A DNA stretch of 64,000 nucleotides from AP-15 sp963787425. Its GTDB lineage: Bacteria; Pseudomonadota; Alphaproteobacteria; ATCC43930; CGMCC-115725. This document shows positions 34,595-42,890 of the stretch, piece after piece; position 1 is the first letter of the stretch, and each line of letters starts with the position of its first letter. The position numbers and the translations under genes are program-made. The DNA lies in contig CAWBCV010000019.1 of assembly GCA_963787425.1 (NCBI GenBank), positions 186,001 through 250,000 on the forward strand, written 5' to 3'. The notes below the pieces were generated by a model that had not been told where the DNA came from, made no database searches, and saw nothing but the letters and a program-made list of their open reading frames with translations.

Positions 34595-35095
34595 ATGACG
34601 GATCCCTCGCGACTTCGCAAGCGACCGCTGGACGCCGATGCGGCGGCGAGCGCCCGCGCCGCCGGCGAGATCGACATCGCCGGCTGCGCGACGATCGCTT
34701 ATTCATCAGAGAATCCGGCTCACCCGGTCGAGCATATGCTGGACGGACGCTGCGGCCCCGGGGCCACGCGCTCGGTCAGTGCGCGTCCCGACACCGTTGA
34801 GCATATCGTCGTGGAATTTGACCGGCCGCAGGCGATCTCGCGCCTCGTGTACCAGGTCGAGGAGACAATGCGGGAGCGTACCCAGGAAGTCCGCGTCGAA
34901 GTCTCGGAGGATGGCGGCCGATCGTACCGCCAAATTCTGGTTCAGGAATACAACTTCAGCCCCGGGGGAGCCACCTATCAGCGCGAAGAACAGCGCTTCA
35001 ATCTTCGCCAGGTCACCCATCTCCGTCTCACGATTGTTCCAAACAAGAGCGGCTCCGGCACGGCGACGCTTACAGCGCTCCGCCTCTTCGCCTAG
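34595..35095 (+). CDS. Discoidin (F5/8 type C)-like domain protein
   Basis: 166 residues with no signal peptide. From residue 28 on it reads as a galactose-binding/discoidin jelly-roll: ATIAYSSENPAHPVEHMLDG, then VEHIVVEFDRPQAISRLVYQ, TQEVRVEVSEDGGRSYRQI, and VTHLRLTIVPNKSGSGTATL. Such domains bind carbohydrates or proteins (XRCC1 N-terminal fold). The intracellular location is unusual for a sugar-binding role. No partner gene is obvious nearby. Confidence 0.7.
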   Translation: MTDPSRLRKRPLDADAAASARAAGEIDIAGCATIAYSSENPAHPVEHMLDGRCGPGATRSVSARPDTVEHIVVEFDRPQAISRLVYQVEETMRERTQEVRVEVSEDGGRSYRQILVQEYNFSPGGATYQREEQRFNLRQVTHLRLTIVPNKSGSGTATLTALRLFA

Positions 35096-35198
35096 AGGCC
35101 CGTGCGTGAGCCCCGCTCACTCGTTGCTGGTCGCTCGAAACCCGATGGTATTAAGCGGCGACTGATTTGGGAATCGCCAGGGCGAAGGGAGAACCGCG

Positions 35199-35376
35199 AT
35201 GGCAAGGGCTTTCCAATTTGATGTTGGTCCCGTCGTTGAGCAACTTAATCGAATTCTGCAAATGGAACTTGCCGCAGTCATCGTTCTTGAGGAATATGCG
35301 AACTCGACTGGTCTCGGCGGAGGCCGTACATCTCCGAGAAATGGAGCTTATGGCGATGAAGCGCGCGCCCGATTAG
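35199..35376 (+). pseudogene. Bacterioferritin-like gene with internal deletion and frameshift
   Basis: MARAFQFDVGPVVEQLNRIL then QMELA matches the start of bacterioferritin-type proteins. It jumps straight to VIVLEEYAN, a piece from near the family C-terminus. The ending AEAVHLREMELMAMKRAPD lies in the next frame, finishing at 35376. About 100 residues holding the ferroxidase helices are missing. It cannot store iron. The ribosome site GGGAGAACCGCG is intact. Confidence 0.6.
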
Positions 35377-35556
35377 ATCGTCCTCACCCTGGCTCGAATC
35401 GCGCCATGGGTGGCGGGGAGCATGGCGCTTTTAACTACACGCACCAGCCGCAGACGAACCAACTCGCCGCGAGTATGATGGGTACTTCCACGATGAGCTT
35501 CTTCTGGTCCCAATCGCGCTTGCATCGGTAATGGGGGAGAGGCCTCGGCGAACCCT

Positions 35557-35718
35557 TTATTTCGCCGGTTCGCCCTGGCAGTGGGCGGGGACAAACTTGG
35601 CGTTCGCGTAGCCGTCAGGAACCCAAGGCACTCCCGCCGGGCACGCATACGGCTGACCTGCACTTGTGGTCAGCGTGCACCCCGCCATCGTGGCAATCGC
35701 TGCGACGCCCATTAGCAT
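35557..35718 (-). CDS. 53-residue predicted lipoprotein
   Basis: An ATG at 35718 opens MLMGVAAIATMAGCTLTTSA, a short signal with lipobox MAGC (Cys14). It is followed by QPYACPAGVPWVPDGYANAK and FVPAHCQGEPAK, then TAA at 35557-35559. The GVPWVPDGYxNxKFVPAHC pattern, with two cysteines after the anchor, looks like a small conserved envelope lipoprotein. GGCGGAGG lies about 30 bases upstream, so a non-ATG start a few codons earlier is possible. Confidence 0.6.
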   Translation of the reverse strand: MLMGVAAIATMAGCTLTTSAGQPYACPAGVPWVPDGYANAKFVPAHCQGEPAK

Positions 35719-35829
35719 CAGGGCCTGTATTTTATCTTGGATTGTCGAACCTCCGCCTAACTCTCGCTGTCACCCTCGACCGTGAGCATCCGCGCCGCGC
35801 CGAAGCGGTCTGCGAGATTGCCGAGAAAC

Positions 35830-35859
35830 GGCGAGAAAGCACCCCCACGCTTTCTCGCC
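35830..35859. terminator. Strong hairpin, 11-bp stem
   Basis: GGCGAGAAAGC at 35830-35840 pairs with GCTTTCTCGCC at 35849-35859 across an 8-base loop. No T-run of note follows on either strand. It could be a factor-dependent terminator or an mRNA structure upstream of the ABM gene. Confidence 0.45.
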
Positions 35860-35964
35860 CTGCCTTTGTGACCGGCATCCGCTTCGTTATTCCGGGCCCG
35901 CTTGACGCGGTGGCGAGCGGGTCACGATACTGGTTGATCCAGATTTGGCATAGGAGGAGAGGCC

Positions 35965-36255
35965 ATGGCGGTCCGGCTCGTCGTCACGTTCCACGCCGCG
36001 CCCGGCAAGGGCGCCGAACTCGCGCAGGCGATGAAGGCGCGCTGCGAGGTCTCGCGGCAGGATGCCGGCTGCGAACAGTTCGAGGTGTTCCAAAGCGTCT
36101 TCGATTCCGAAAAGCTGGTCCTGCTCGAATTGTGGAAGGACCAGGCCGCGCTTGACGCACACGCCAAACTGCAGGCGCAGCGCCCGCCTGTGCCGGAGGG
36201 ATTGCGGCTCGGCGCCGGCGAGCGCGAGGACTATACCTACAACCGTACCCGCTGA
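35965..36255 (+). CDS. Antibiotic biosynthesis monooxygenase (ABM)-domain protein
   Basis: 96 residues, AGGAGGAGAGGCC before ATG 35965. A single ABM ferredoxin-like fold: VRLVVTFHAAPGKGAELAQA, then DAGCEQFEVFQSVFDSEKLV and LLELWKDQAALDAHAKL. Small ABM proteins act as cofactor-free monooxygenases or quinol-handling enzymes and usually dimerise. The 17-base gap to the downstream LLM flavin enzyme indicates an operon, so it probably works on the same catabolic or quinone substrate. Confidence 0.88.
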   Translation: MAVRLVVTFHAAPGKGAELAQAMKARCEVSRQDAGCEQFEVFQSVFDSEKLVLLELWKDQAALDAHAKLQAQRPPVPEGLRLGAGEREDYTYNRTR

Positions 36256-36272
36256 ACACGGCAGACGCCAAA

Positions 36273-37352
36273 ATGCAGGTCTCGTATTTCGAAACCGGTC
36301 GCTACTACGCGCCCTCGAACCTACCGCGGCAATGGCCGATGCCGGCCGGCGCCTACGACCGCGAGGCGGGCTTGCGCGCCTTTCGCGGCATGGTCGAACG
36401 CAGCCGGTATGTCGAGGAGCTGGGGTTCGACTGGGTCAGCGTCTCCGAGCACCATTATTCGCCGCGCATCCTGACCCCGTCGCTGCCGATCGCCGCGGCC
36501 TACATCGCCTCGCATGTGCACAACATCAAGATCGCGCTGCTGGGACCGATCGTGCCGCAGAGCAATCCGGTACTGCTCGCCGAGGAAATGGCGATGCTCG
36601 ACACGATGGCCGAGGGCCGGCTGATCGTCGGCATGCTGCGCGGCACCACCAACGAGATGCTGACCTACGACCTCAATCCCGAGGAATCGCGCGAGCGCAC
36701 CGACGAGGGCATGGAGCTGATCTTGCGTGCCTGGATGGAACCGGAACCCTTCGGCTGGCAGGGAAGGCATTGCCATTATCGCACCGTGTCGGTGTGGCCA
36801 AAGCCGCTGCAGCAGCCGCTGCCGCCGATGTACGCCCTCGGCACCAGCCGCGAGGCCAGCGATTTCGCGGCGCGCAACCATATCGGCCTCGGCGTGTCGT
36901 TCGGCCCGTTCGACGCGATGGGCAAGGTGACCGGCTACTACAAGGACCAGTGCGCGCGCTACGGCTGGCAGCCGGAGCCGCACCAGATCATCTACCGCGC
37001 CAACATCGTGATTGCCGAGACCGGAGAGAAGGCGCAGCAGGCGTTGGCACAGTACCCGCGGGAGGCCGTGTTCCCGCTGAAGGCCGAGGTCGGCGCCGCG
37101 CTGTTGGAACTCGACCAACGCAACGTCGCCGGCGAGGGGCGGCGGCCGGCCAATGTCAATCGGGCGCTGCCGATCAACTTCTGCGGCGGGCCGGACGAGA
37201 TCGTGGCCCAATTCAATCAGTGTCGCGAAGAGATCGGCGCCGGCGTCGTCGATCTGTCATTCCAGACACCGGGCTCGGAAGATCCCGGCGAGCTGATGGA
37301 AGCGCTCGAACTGTTCGGCAAGAAGGTGCTGCCGCACATCCGCGATATCTGA
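36273..37352 (+). CDS. LLM-class flavin-dependent oxidoreductase (luciferase-like)
   Basis: 359 residues of the bacterial luciferase-like TIM barrel. VEELGFDWVSVSEHHYSPR is the family motif near 45-63, followed by ILTPSLPIAAAYIA, IKIALLGPIVPQSNPVLLAEE and TMAEGRLIVGMLRG. Such enzymes use FMNH2 or F420 to oxidise organic substrates. Genome context (ABM protein directly upstream) suggests a small monooxygenase module. No flavin reductase is adjacent; the one at 12932 is a possible donor. Confidence 0.9.
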   Translation: MQVSYFETGRYYAPSNLPRQWPMPAGAYDREAGLRAFRGMVERSRYVEELGFDWVSVSEHHYSPRILTPSLPIAAAYIASHVHNIKIALLGPIVPQSNPVLLAEEMAMLDTMAEGRLIVGMLRGTTNEMLTYDLNPEESRERTDEGMELILRAWMEPEPFGWQGRHCHYRTVSVWPKPLQQPLPPMYALGTSREASDFAARNHIGLGVSFGPFDAMGKVTGYYKDQCARYGWQPEPHQIIYRANIVIAETGEKAQQALAQYPREAVFPLKAEVGAALLELDQRNVAGEGRRPANVNRALPINFCGGPDEIVAQFNQCREEIGAGVVDLSFQTPGSEDPGELMEALELFGKKVLPHIRDI

Positions 37353-37765
37353 AATCAAAGGAGGCTCCAGGAAGGCCCTTGCTGCCCCCAACCGGTCATC
37401 CCGCAAGACGCGACGGCGAGCGGCAAACCGGTTTTGAAACGCTTAACTATCAGTGTTTGGAGACTTGTCACCCATAGACACAGCCGCCCGTCCGAAGAGA
37501 AGATGCTCCTGCCGCATAACTGATGTTCCGGCGCCGAATCGCGGCGCGAAACAATTCTACCTCTGACCGGCAGAAGGGAGCCCCATGCGGCAGGGCAAGA
37601 ATTTGTCAATTCAGGTGCCGGCTGACGGTTCTAGATCAAGTTCATCGCTCGATGCCGCTCGATATCCAAGGCTCCGATATCCGGCCTCCCGCTTGACCGC
37701 CATCTTCGCGAGCATCGGCTCGTTCCCATCGATCGCGACCGGATTCCGCTAACGTGCTCCTGCGT
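37353..37765. other. Intergenic between convergent genes, no gene seen
   Basis: About 410 bases between the LLM gene end and the GFA gene end. It contains the repeated phrase CAAACCGG/CCGGTTTTGAAACG but no clear terminator hairpin with a T-run. No supported ORF. Confidence 0.4.
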
Positions 37766-38170
37766 TTAACCAGCCCGTTTTGGGAAGCGCAAAAGGTCGC
37801 CGTGCACCTCGATCCACGGCAACGCGTCGGCACGAAAGATCTCCCGCCCAGGTTTCGCCACGGTCGGATCGTCAAAGGTCCCGACATTCACTACGATGGT
37901 GCCGGGCTGCATTGCTGATTCCTCGGCGATCGACGAGCCGCATTCGGGGCAGAAGTGCCTGAGGATCGGATTCCCGCTGCCGCCGATGCTACTAAACGTC
38001 TTCAGCGCGCCCTCGATATTCATCCCCTCCTTGTCCACCCGAACCAGCGTGGCGAAGACGCTTCCAGTGAATTTTTGGCAATCTCGGCAGTGGCACACCG
38101 TTGCATTCGTCGGGTCGCCATCGGCCGTGTAACGCACCGCGCCGCACAGACAGCCGCCGTTGATCTCCAT
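37766..38170 (-). CDS. GFA-family protein (CENP-V/GFA zinc-binding)
   Basis: 134 residues from ATG 38170 with GAGGAAGG upstream. All the zinc-binding cysteines of the GFA fold are present: GGCLCGAVRY, CHCRDCQK and FCPECGSSI. The family is named for glutathione-dependent formaldehyde activation, but most members have unknown thiol or adduct substrates. Stand-alone gene. Confidence 0.9.
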   Translation of the reverse strand: MEINGGCLCGAVRYTADGDPTNATVCHCRDCQKFTGSVFATLVRVDKEGMNIEGALKTFSSIGGSGNPILRHFCPECGSSIAEESAMQPGTIVVNVGTFDDPTVAKPGREIFRADALPWIEVHGDLLRFPKRAG

Positions 38171-38382
38171 CGCCACACCTTCCTCTTTTACTCCTTCGGC
38201 TCAACGCCAAATGCGATTGCCCTACATCGTGTCTGCGCCATGGCCAAGCGTGACCTCTATACCGGTTCGGGATGCTGAGACATTCAGGCGTTCGAACTTA
38301 CCCTGGTCAGATTTTTAAGCGCTCGATATGGTCATTCTCTTGAGTTCGGCCAGGATTGGCATTTCCTCAAGGTCCTCGGCGC

Positions 38383-38526
38383 TCACCACACGGCCACTGG
38401 TAAGGCTGGCCTCTCCACGGGCGGCGGCGGAATCGGCTTAGGCGGTTCCTCGATCGGAGGACGCTGCGGTTCATAGCGGATCGGCGGGTTGCCTATCGGC
38501 TTCGGCTTGCCAGGCTGTCCTCCCAT
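38383..38526 (-). CDS. 47-residue proline-rich protein
   Basis: ATG 38526, with GGAG nine bases upstream, opens MGGQPGKPKPIGNPPIRYEP. It continues QRPPIEEPPKPIPPPPVERP and stops at 38383. About 40 percent proline with regular PP/PKP spacing is not random for this DNA. Small proline-rich peptides of this kind are often present but uncharacterised in Hyphomicrobiales. The alternative is chance coding. Confidence 0.45.
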   Translation of the reverse strand: MGGQPGKPKPIGNPPIRYEPQRPPIEEPPKPIPPPPVERPALPVAVW

Positions 38527-38840
38527 TGGCAAACTCCATATTGACACGCCGTGGAGCGTTGACCCCCGGGGTGCCGCCTGAGCGTCAACCCAAGGCCACC
38601 TGCGGGGTCACTTCACTGTGCGAAGCTCACTTCGCGCTCGGACCAAAAGGCCCAGCTAAATCTTGGACTTTGCACTCGGTTGCCGATGCCAACCGATCGG
38701 CAACTCGGAACTCGTCGGGGGCGTCATGCTATAAAGCACCCTCCTGGCTGGTTGCCGACAAATTGTACTTGGGATCAGCGTCGAACGCCGTCAAGTGAAA
38801 TGGTCAGGATCACGTCGTTGTCTTTCTGGGGGGACCGAGG

Positions 38841-38884
38841 GTTCGAATCCACCTCCCTCCAGCAAAGAGTCAGGAGCGAACCTG
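38841..38884. repeat. tRNA-3'-end-like repeat R1 (att-like)
   Basis: Begins GTTCGAATCCACCTCCCTCC, which looks like a tRNA T-loop plus acceptor arm, and ends GCGAACCTG. Aligned copies are R2 at 38987-39030 and R3 at 50493-50537; all share TCGAATCCA, CTCCCTCCAG and GCGAACCTG. There is no complete tRNA upstream. Probably a relic of integration at a tRNA gene end. Confidence 0.6.
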
Positions 38885-38944
38885 CCTCGTTGTGCACATT
38901 TGCACGAACGGCGAGTTACCGTTTGCCGCAGCGAGGAATTCGCA

Positions 38945-39475
38945 TTACTGCCCTCCGATGACGATTTCCGCGACCGGGAACCGGATGGTCGAATCCATCT
39001 CCCTCCAGGAGAGAGTCCACTGCGAACCTGATTTCTCGCCTTCCGTCTTAAGCCCAAGTGCCGCGGCCGTCTCGGCGTCACTCGGCTTTCTGAACGGGAG
39101 ATCGGATATCCCCGCCGCCCCTCCCTTCCGACACAATGATTTGCCGGCCGGTGAGCGCGCGGATCGGCACATCGAAGCGATGTTGAAGCAGCAATCGGTG
39201 ATGACCGACGCCATGTTTGGCGGGAGCCGGCCGTGTGCGCCGCCGGAGCCGGGACGGCGCGCGCCGCGCTCCGAATAGGTCCGTTCAACCTGGGCGAAGC
39301 GGACGTCGGCACTCACGACGATGATGAGCTTGCGGTCCTGCGCCCGATACCCGAGCGGCGGCACTCCACCCATCCACATCCCCTTCTTCTTCGAGGCGGC
39401 GATCTTGTCGCGAATGCGGTCGCCAATGAGCTCGGCGGCTTGGTCGCACGACCGGGGCGACGAACCTGAACCCAC
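38945..39475 (-). pseudogene. Serine-recombinase relic
   Basis: The minus frame contains IGDRIRDKIAASKKKGMWMG then GVPPLGYRAQDRKLII, the hallmark junction of large serine recombinases (catalytic domain exit into the recombinase domain). Upstream a remnant AQFEI occurs, then about 85 non-homologous bases. Downstream the similarity fades into unrelated codons. No N-terminal catalytic Ser region is left. It lies directly beside R1/R2 and is probably the decayed integrase of the element they mark. Confidence 0.65.
38987..39030. repeat. tRNA-3'-end-like repeat R2 (att-like)
   Basis: Second copy of the R1/R3 repeat: GGTCGAATCCATCTCCCTCC then AGGAGAGAGT and GCGAACCTG. It lies 102 bases after R1, inside the recombinase relic's 3' end. 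Confidence 0.6.
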
Positions 39476-39735
39476 CAGCTTCTTTCACTTAAACCATTCT
39501 CTCGCGCCGACCCAATCTCGAATTGAGCCGTCAATTTCGACTACGCAAATATAGTTAATCTGAAGTATACCCGCGTTATGGTGGAAGAATCACGCTAAAG
39601 CACCAGTCCCGCGCTGTCGCGAGTGCTTCGATGCCAGCGAACCGCAAATACCCCAAAACGGCACACGCAGTGACACGTCTATAACAACCCCGCTGCCAAG
39701 CCGCGTCTAAATTTCCCATTGCTATGCTGGGCGCG

Positions 39736-39752
39736 TGTGACAGAATGTGACA
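39736..39752 (+). promoter_or_regulatory. Direct repeat TGTGACA x2 upstream of the GTPase operon
   Basis: TGTGACA at 39736-39742 and again at 39746-39752, spaced exactly ten bases (one helix turn), 67-83 bases before the first start codon of the operon. TGTGA is also the half-site used by CRP/FNR-type regulators, but here the halves are direct, not inverted. Given the cyclase in the operon, a cAMP-type regulator is an attractive but unproven reader. An AT-rich block (about 39545-39575) lies further upstream. Confidence 0.4.
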
Positions 39753-39818
39753 AAACTCCTTTAACGGTAACACGAGAGTGGGAACGTCGCTTTTCCCCGA
39801 AACGTCGAGGAGGTGGTT

Positions 39819-40454
39819 ATGAAAGCAGCGAAGTCGGACGTCGAGCCGATCGAACCCGGAGCGACCGGGCAAATGGGCAACGGCGCGCTTCCTGGGACCG
39901 AAGTGGTGGGCGTGGACAAGATCCGCGATCTGCTGTTCGGCAACCAAATGCAAGACTACGATCGCCGCTTCTCCATGCTCGAGGAGCGGTTTCTGCAGCG
40001 GTTCCGGGAAATCGAGTCTGAGACGGCGCGCAATCTCGGTTCCTTCGAATCGAGCGCGAAGCAGCAGATGGAGTCGCTCGGAGCTCAGCTTCGCGAAGAA
40101 AAAGACCTGCGCACCGACGCCGACAAAGAGATCGAACGGACGCAGCGCGAGCATAATGATACGGTCGAAAAGCGTCTGCGCTCGACGTCGGAGCAGCTGA
40201 GCCGCCTCGAGCGCGATCAGGCCGACCGCCTGGCCCAGGAGGTGCAGTCGCTGCGCGAGGAAATCAAACGCAAGACAGAAGACCTCCAGCACACGCTCGA
40301 AAAAATGTTCGCCGAGCTGAGCAATGTCAAAACCGATCGGAACCTGCTCGCCGGACTATTTGTCGAGGTCGCTAGGTGCTTGAACCAAGAAGTCGGATCA
40401 AAGAGCGCCAGCAAGGCCGCCGTCGAGCAAACCCGCGGTTGGATGCCCACCTGA
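39819..40454 (+). CDS. Coiled-coil protein, first gene of the GTPase/OmpA/cyclase operon
   Basis: 211 residues from ATG 39819, with GAGGAGGTGG upstream. After a flexible start, residues about 34-165 are a long, highly charged coiled coil with heptads (MLEERFLQRFREIESETARN, then LSRLERDQADRLAQEVQSLR). The C-terminus holds the short block TDRNLLAGLFVEVARCLNQE, which recurs in altered form near the start of the next protein (FDRKALAGLLVELARNLEPQ). No signal or membrane segment, so cytoplasmic. A ten-base gap to the next gene. Probably a scaffold or effector for the small GTPase; function unknown. Confidence 0.85.
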   Translation: MKAAKSDVEPIEPGATGQMGNGALPGTEVVGVDKIRDLLFGNQMQDYDRRFSMLEERFLQRFREIESETARNLGSFESSAKQQMESLGAQLREEKDLRTDADKEIERTQREHNDTVEKRLRSTSEQLSRLERDQADRLAQEVQSLREEIKRKTEDLQHTLEKMFAELSNVKTDRNLLAGLFVEVARCLNQEVGSKSASKAAVEQTRGWMPT

Positions 40455-40464
40455 GGTCCACCGG

Positions 40465-42387
40465 GTGAGCACGTCCGCTGCCGCTGTGCTTGAAGGGCTG
40501 GTTCGCCCGTTCTCGGGCGATGCCGGGATGGTTCGGGCCGGGTTCGATCGAAAGGCGCTCGCCGGGCTGCTGGTCGAGCTCGCGCGGAATCTCGAGCCCC
40601 AGTTTGGTGCAGAGCCGAACGGCGTGCGCCCGATCGATCCCCGGCTCGAACAGCTGCGGACCTTGCTGGTCGGGCGCGAGATCGAAGTGCTGTCGCGGCT
40701 GAGCCAGGTGCTAGAGGATCCCGAGCAGCTGGCGGCCGCGGTGGGAAGCGTCCTGCCCACGGCGATCGCCATGGTGTCGAGCGATGCGCAACTAGGGCAG
40801 GTGTTGGCCCCTGCGCTGGAGAAGGCGACGCAGAGCTCGATCCGGAATGATCCGCGGACGCTCCTCAATACCCTCTATCCACTGATCGTCCCGGCGATCC
40901 GCAAGTCGATCGGCGAGACAATCGACGAGACCTTCCAGTCGCTCAATGAGTCGCTGAAGCATAGCCTTACTTGGCGCGGCCTCAGATGGCGCTGGGAGGC
41001 GTGGCGGACCGGGACTCCCTTCGCCGAGGTCGTGCTCAAGCACACGCTCGTCTACCAGGTCGAGCACGTCTTCCTCATCCACCGTCACACCGGACTGTTG
41101 ATCTCCCATGTCGCGGCGGAGAATGCGGCAGGCCAAGACCCGCAGCTGGTTTCTTCGATGCTGGTCGCGATCCAGGATTTCGTGCGGGATTCCTTCAGCG
41201 GCGCCGAGCATCAAGGGCTCGACACGGTGCGGCTGGGTGAGCTCTGGCTGTGGTCCGAGCCGGGGCCCTTCGCGACGCTGGTCGCGGTGATCCGGGGCAA
41301 TCCGCCGGAAGGGCTGCACGAGCAGCTGCGCAGTGTTTTGTCGCGGATCCACGACGAGCGCCCGCACGCGCTGGAGCGCTTCGACGGCGACAGTTCAGGT
41401 TTTGCCGATGTCGAGGCGCATCTGGGGGAATGTGCCGCGCTCGGGCAGCGCGCGCCGCGAACCGCAGAACGTAGATTTCCGTGGCTCGTTGCTTTGGTCG
41501 GGCTGATACTGCTGGCGGTCGCGGGACTAGGGGGCCTGCGGTGGTGGCAGAATGAACGGGCCGGGGAACACGCACGACAGCTCGAGCAAGCTAAGCAGCG
41601 GGTCTGGGACGGCTACGTCGTGCAGCTTCGGGCGCAGGCCGGCATCGCGATTACCGAGGCGGGATGGCGTGACGGCAAGTTCCTGGTCGCCGGCTTACGA
41701 GATCCGCTCGCAGTCGACCCGGAGTTATTGCTGCGCCAATCCGGAATCGATCCCGCGAGTGTCGTCAGCCGCTGGGAGCTCTATCAGGGGCTGGAGCCGG
41801 CATTCGTGCTGAAACGATTGCAGGCTTCGCTCGATCCGCCGCCGACCGTGACTCTTACGGTTGAGGGCGATCACATCGTGGCGCAGGGATCGGCAGCATC
41901 CACCTGGATCGAGCGCGCCCGCACTGCCGGCCGGATGTTGCCGGCAGGGGGACCCAGTCTCGATCTTTCCCGCGTTCAGGATATCAACCAAGGAGCGATC
42001 GGCAAGCTGAGCGAAGCAATCCGATCGCACGACATCCATTTCAACTTCAACGAGTCGCTACCGGCAGCAGGGCAGGACGCCATCCTCGATCAGCTGGCGC
42101 AGGAGCTGAACGAGCTCGCGTCCTTGGCGTCGAGCCTGCGCGTGCGGGCATGGGTCATGCTCACGGGGCACTCCGACGATGCCGGCACCGGCACGTTCAA
42201 CCTGTCGCTGAGTTTGGCGCGCGCCGAAACTGTCCGCGCGCTCCTGAAGAAGCGCGGCGTCGATCCCGATCTGCTCGCGGTGCGCGGCGCCGGCCAGCTC
42301 GAACCGTTGGAGGCGGCGTCTTCCGAGGCCGCACGCTCGGCAAACCGCCGGGTTTCGTTCAAAGTCGGGATCGAGGAACAGCGATGA
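40465..42387 (+). CDS. Membrane protein: large cytoplasmic domain, one TM helix, periplasmic OmpA domain
   Basis: 640 residues starting at GTG 40465. Residues 1-335 are soluble. Within them about 185-300 (VYQVEHVFLIHRHTGLLISH, LVSSMLVAIQDFVRDSFS, FATLVAVIRGNPPEGLHEQL) look roadblock/longin-like, the fold that partners small GTPases such as MglA; this is inference from pattern. Residues 340-360 form one TM helix. After a linker, about 380-510 resembles tandem BON-like strands. Residues 523-637 are an OmpA peptidoglycan-binding domain (VMLTGHSDDAGTGTFNLSLS with Asp571 and Arg586). The topology links the cytoplasm to the wall. Its stop overlaps the GTPase ATG as ATGA. Confidence 0.88.
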   Translation: MSTSAAAVLEGLVRPFSGDAGMVRAGFDRKALAGLLVELARNLEPQFGAEPNGVRPIDPRLEQLRTLLVGREIEVLSRLSQVLEDPEQLAAAVGSVLPTAIAMVSSDAQLGQVLAPALEKATQSSIRNDPRTLLNTLYPLIVPAIRKSIGETIDETFQSLNESLKHSLTWRGLRWRWEAWRTGTPFAEVVLKHTLVYQVEHVFLIHRHTGLLISHVAAENAAGQDPQLVSSMLVAIQDFVRDSFSGAEHQGLDTVRLGELWLWSEPGPFATLVAVIRGNPPEGLHEQLRSVLSRIHDERPHALERFDGDSSGFADVEAHLGECAALGQRAPRTAERRFPWLVALVGLILLAVAGLGGLRWWQNERAGEHARQLEQAKQRVWDGYVVQLRAQAGIAITEAGWRDGKFLVAGLRDPLAVDPELLLRQSGIDPASVVSRWELYQGLEPAFVLKRLQASLDPPPTVTLTVEGDHIVAQGSAASTWIERARTAGRMLPAGGPSLDLSRVQDINQGAIGKLSEAIRSHDIHFNFNESLPAAGQDAILDQLAQELNELASLASSLRVRAWVMLTGHSDDAGTGTFNLSLSLARAETVRALLKKRGVDPDLLAVRGAGQLEPLEAASSEAARSANRRVSFKVGIEEQR

Positions 42388-42887
42388 CCGTGACGCTACA
42401 AAAAAAAATCTGCATGCTCGGCGGCTTCTCGGTGGGCAAAACCAGCTTGGTCAAACGCTACGTCGAGAGCGTCTTCTCCGAGACATATCTCACCACGGTA
42501 GGCGTCAAAATCGACAAGAAGGCCGTCAACCTGTCCGATCGGATAGTGAACCTGATCCTCTGGGACGTCGCGGGCGAAGACGATATTTCCTCGCTCCGCA
42601 TGAGCTACCTGCGCGGCTCTGCGGGATACGTGCTGGTCGCCGACGGGACGCGACCCTCGACCCTCGAGGTCGCGCTTTCGCTGCGGCGGCGTGTCGAAGC
42701 GGATTTGGGCGCCCTGCCAATCGTGCTTCTGCTGAACAAGAACGATCTTACGGAGCAGTGGGCCATCCGCGATGCGGAGGTCGAGGAACTCCGGACGAAT
42801 GGCTGGTGGGTGAGGTCGAGCAGCGCGCGAACCGGGGACGGCGTCGAGGATGCTTTCAAGGACCTCGCCGTCCGCGTCGCCCGCTGA
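42384..42887 (+). CDS. Ras/Rab-like small GTPase
   Basis: A 167-residue single-domain GTPase. P-loop GGFSVGKT at 13-20, switch I threonines in YLTTVG, switch II WDVAGED at 60-66, NKND at 118-121 and SSSA at 145-148, so all five G motifs are present. The residue after DxxG, Gln61 in Ras, is Glu65 here, which would be expected to alter intrinsic hydrolysis. There is no C-terminal cysteine for lipidation, so membrane contact must come from a partner. It is translationally coupled to the OmpA-domain protein gene (ATGA) and three bases before the cyclase gene. Bacterial Rab-like GTPases of this type act as switches in polarity or surface behaviour. Confidence 0.93.
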   Translation: MTVTLQKKICMLGGFSVGKTSLVKRYVESVFSETYLTTVGVKIDKKAVNLSDRIVNLILWDVAGEDDISSLRMSYLRGSAGYVLVADGTRPSTLEVALSLRRRVEADLGALPIVLLLNKNDLTEQWAIRDAEVEELRTNGWWVRSSSARTGDGVEDAFKDLAVRVAR

Positions 42888-42890
42888 GCA

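Noticed and set aside
38821..38870. A tRNA gene at R1
   Set aside because: Only a T-loop/acceptor-like 3' part is present; no D-arm or anticodon arm can be drawn upstream. R2 and R3 fail in the same way.
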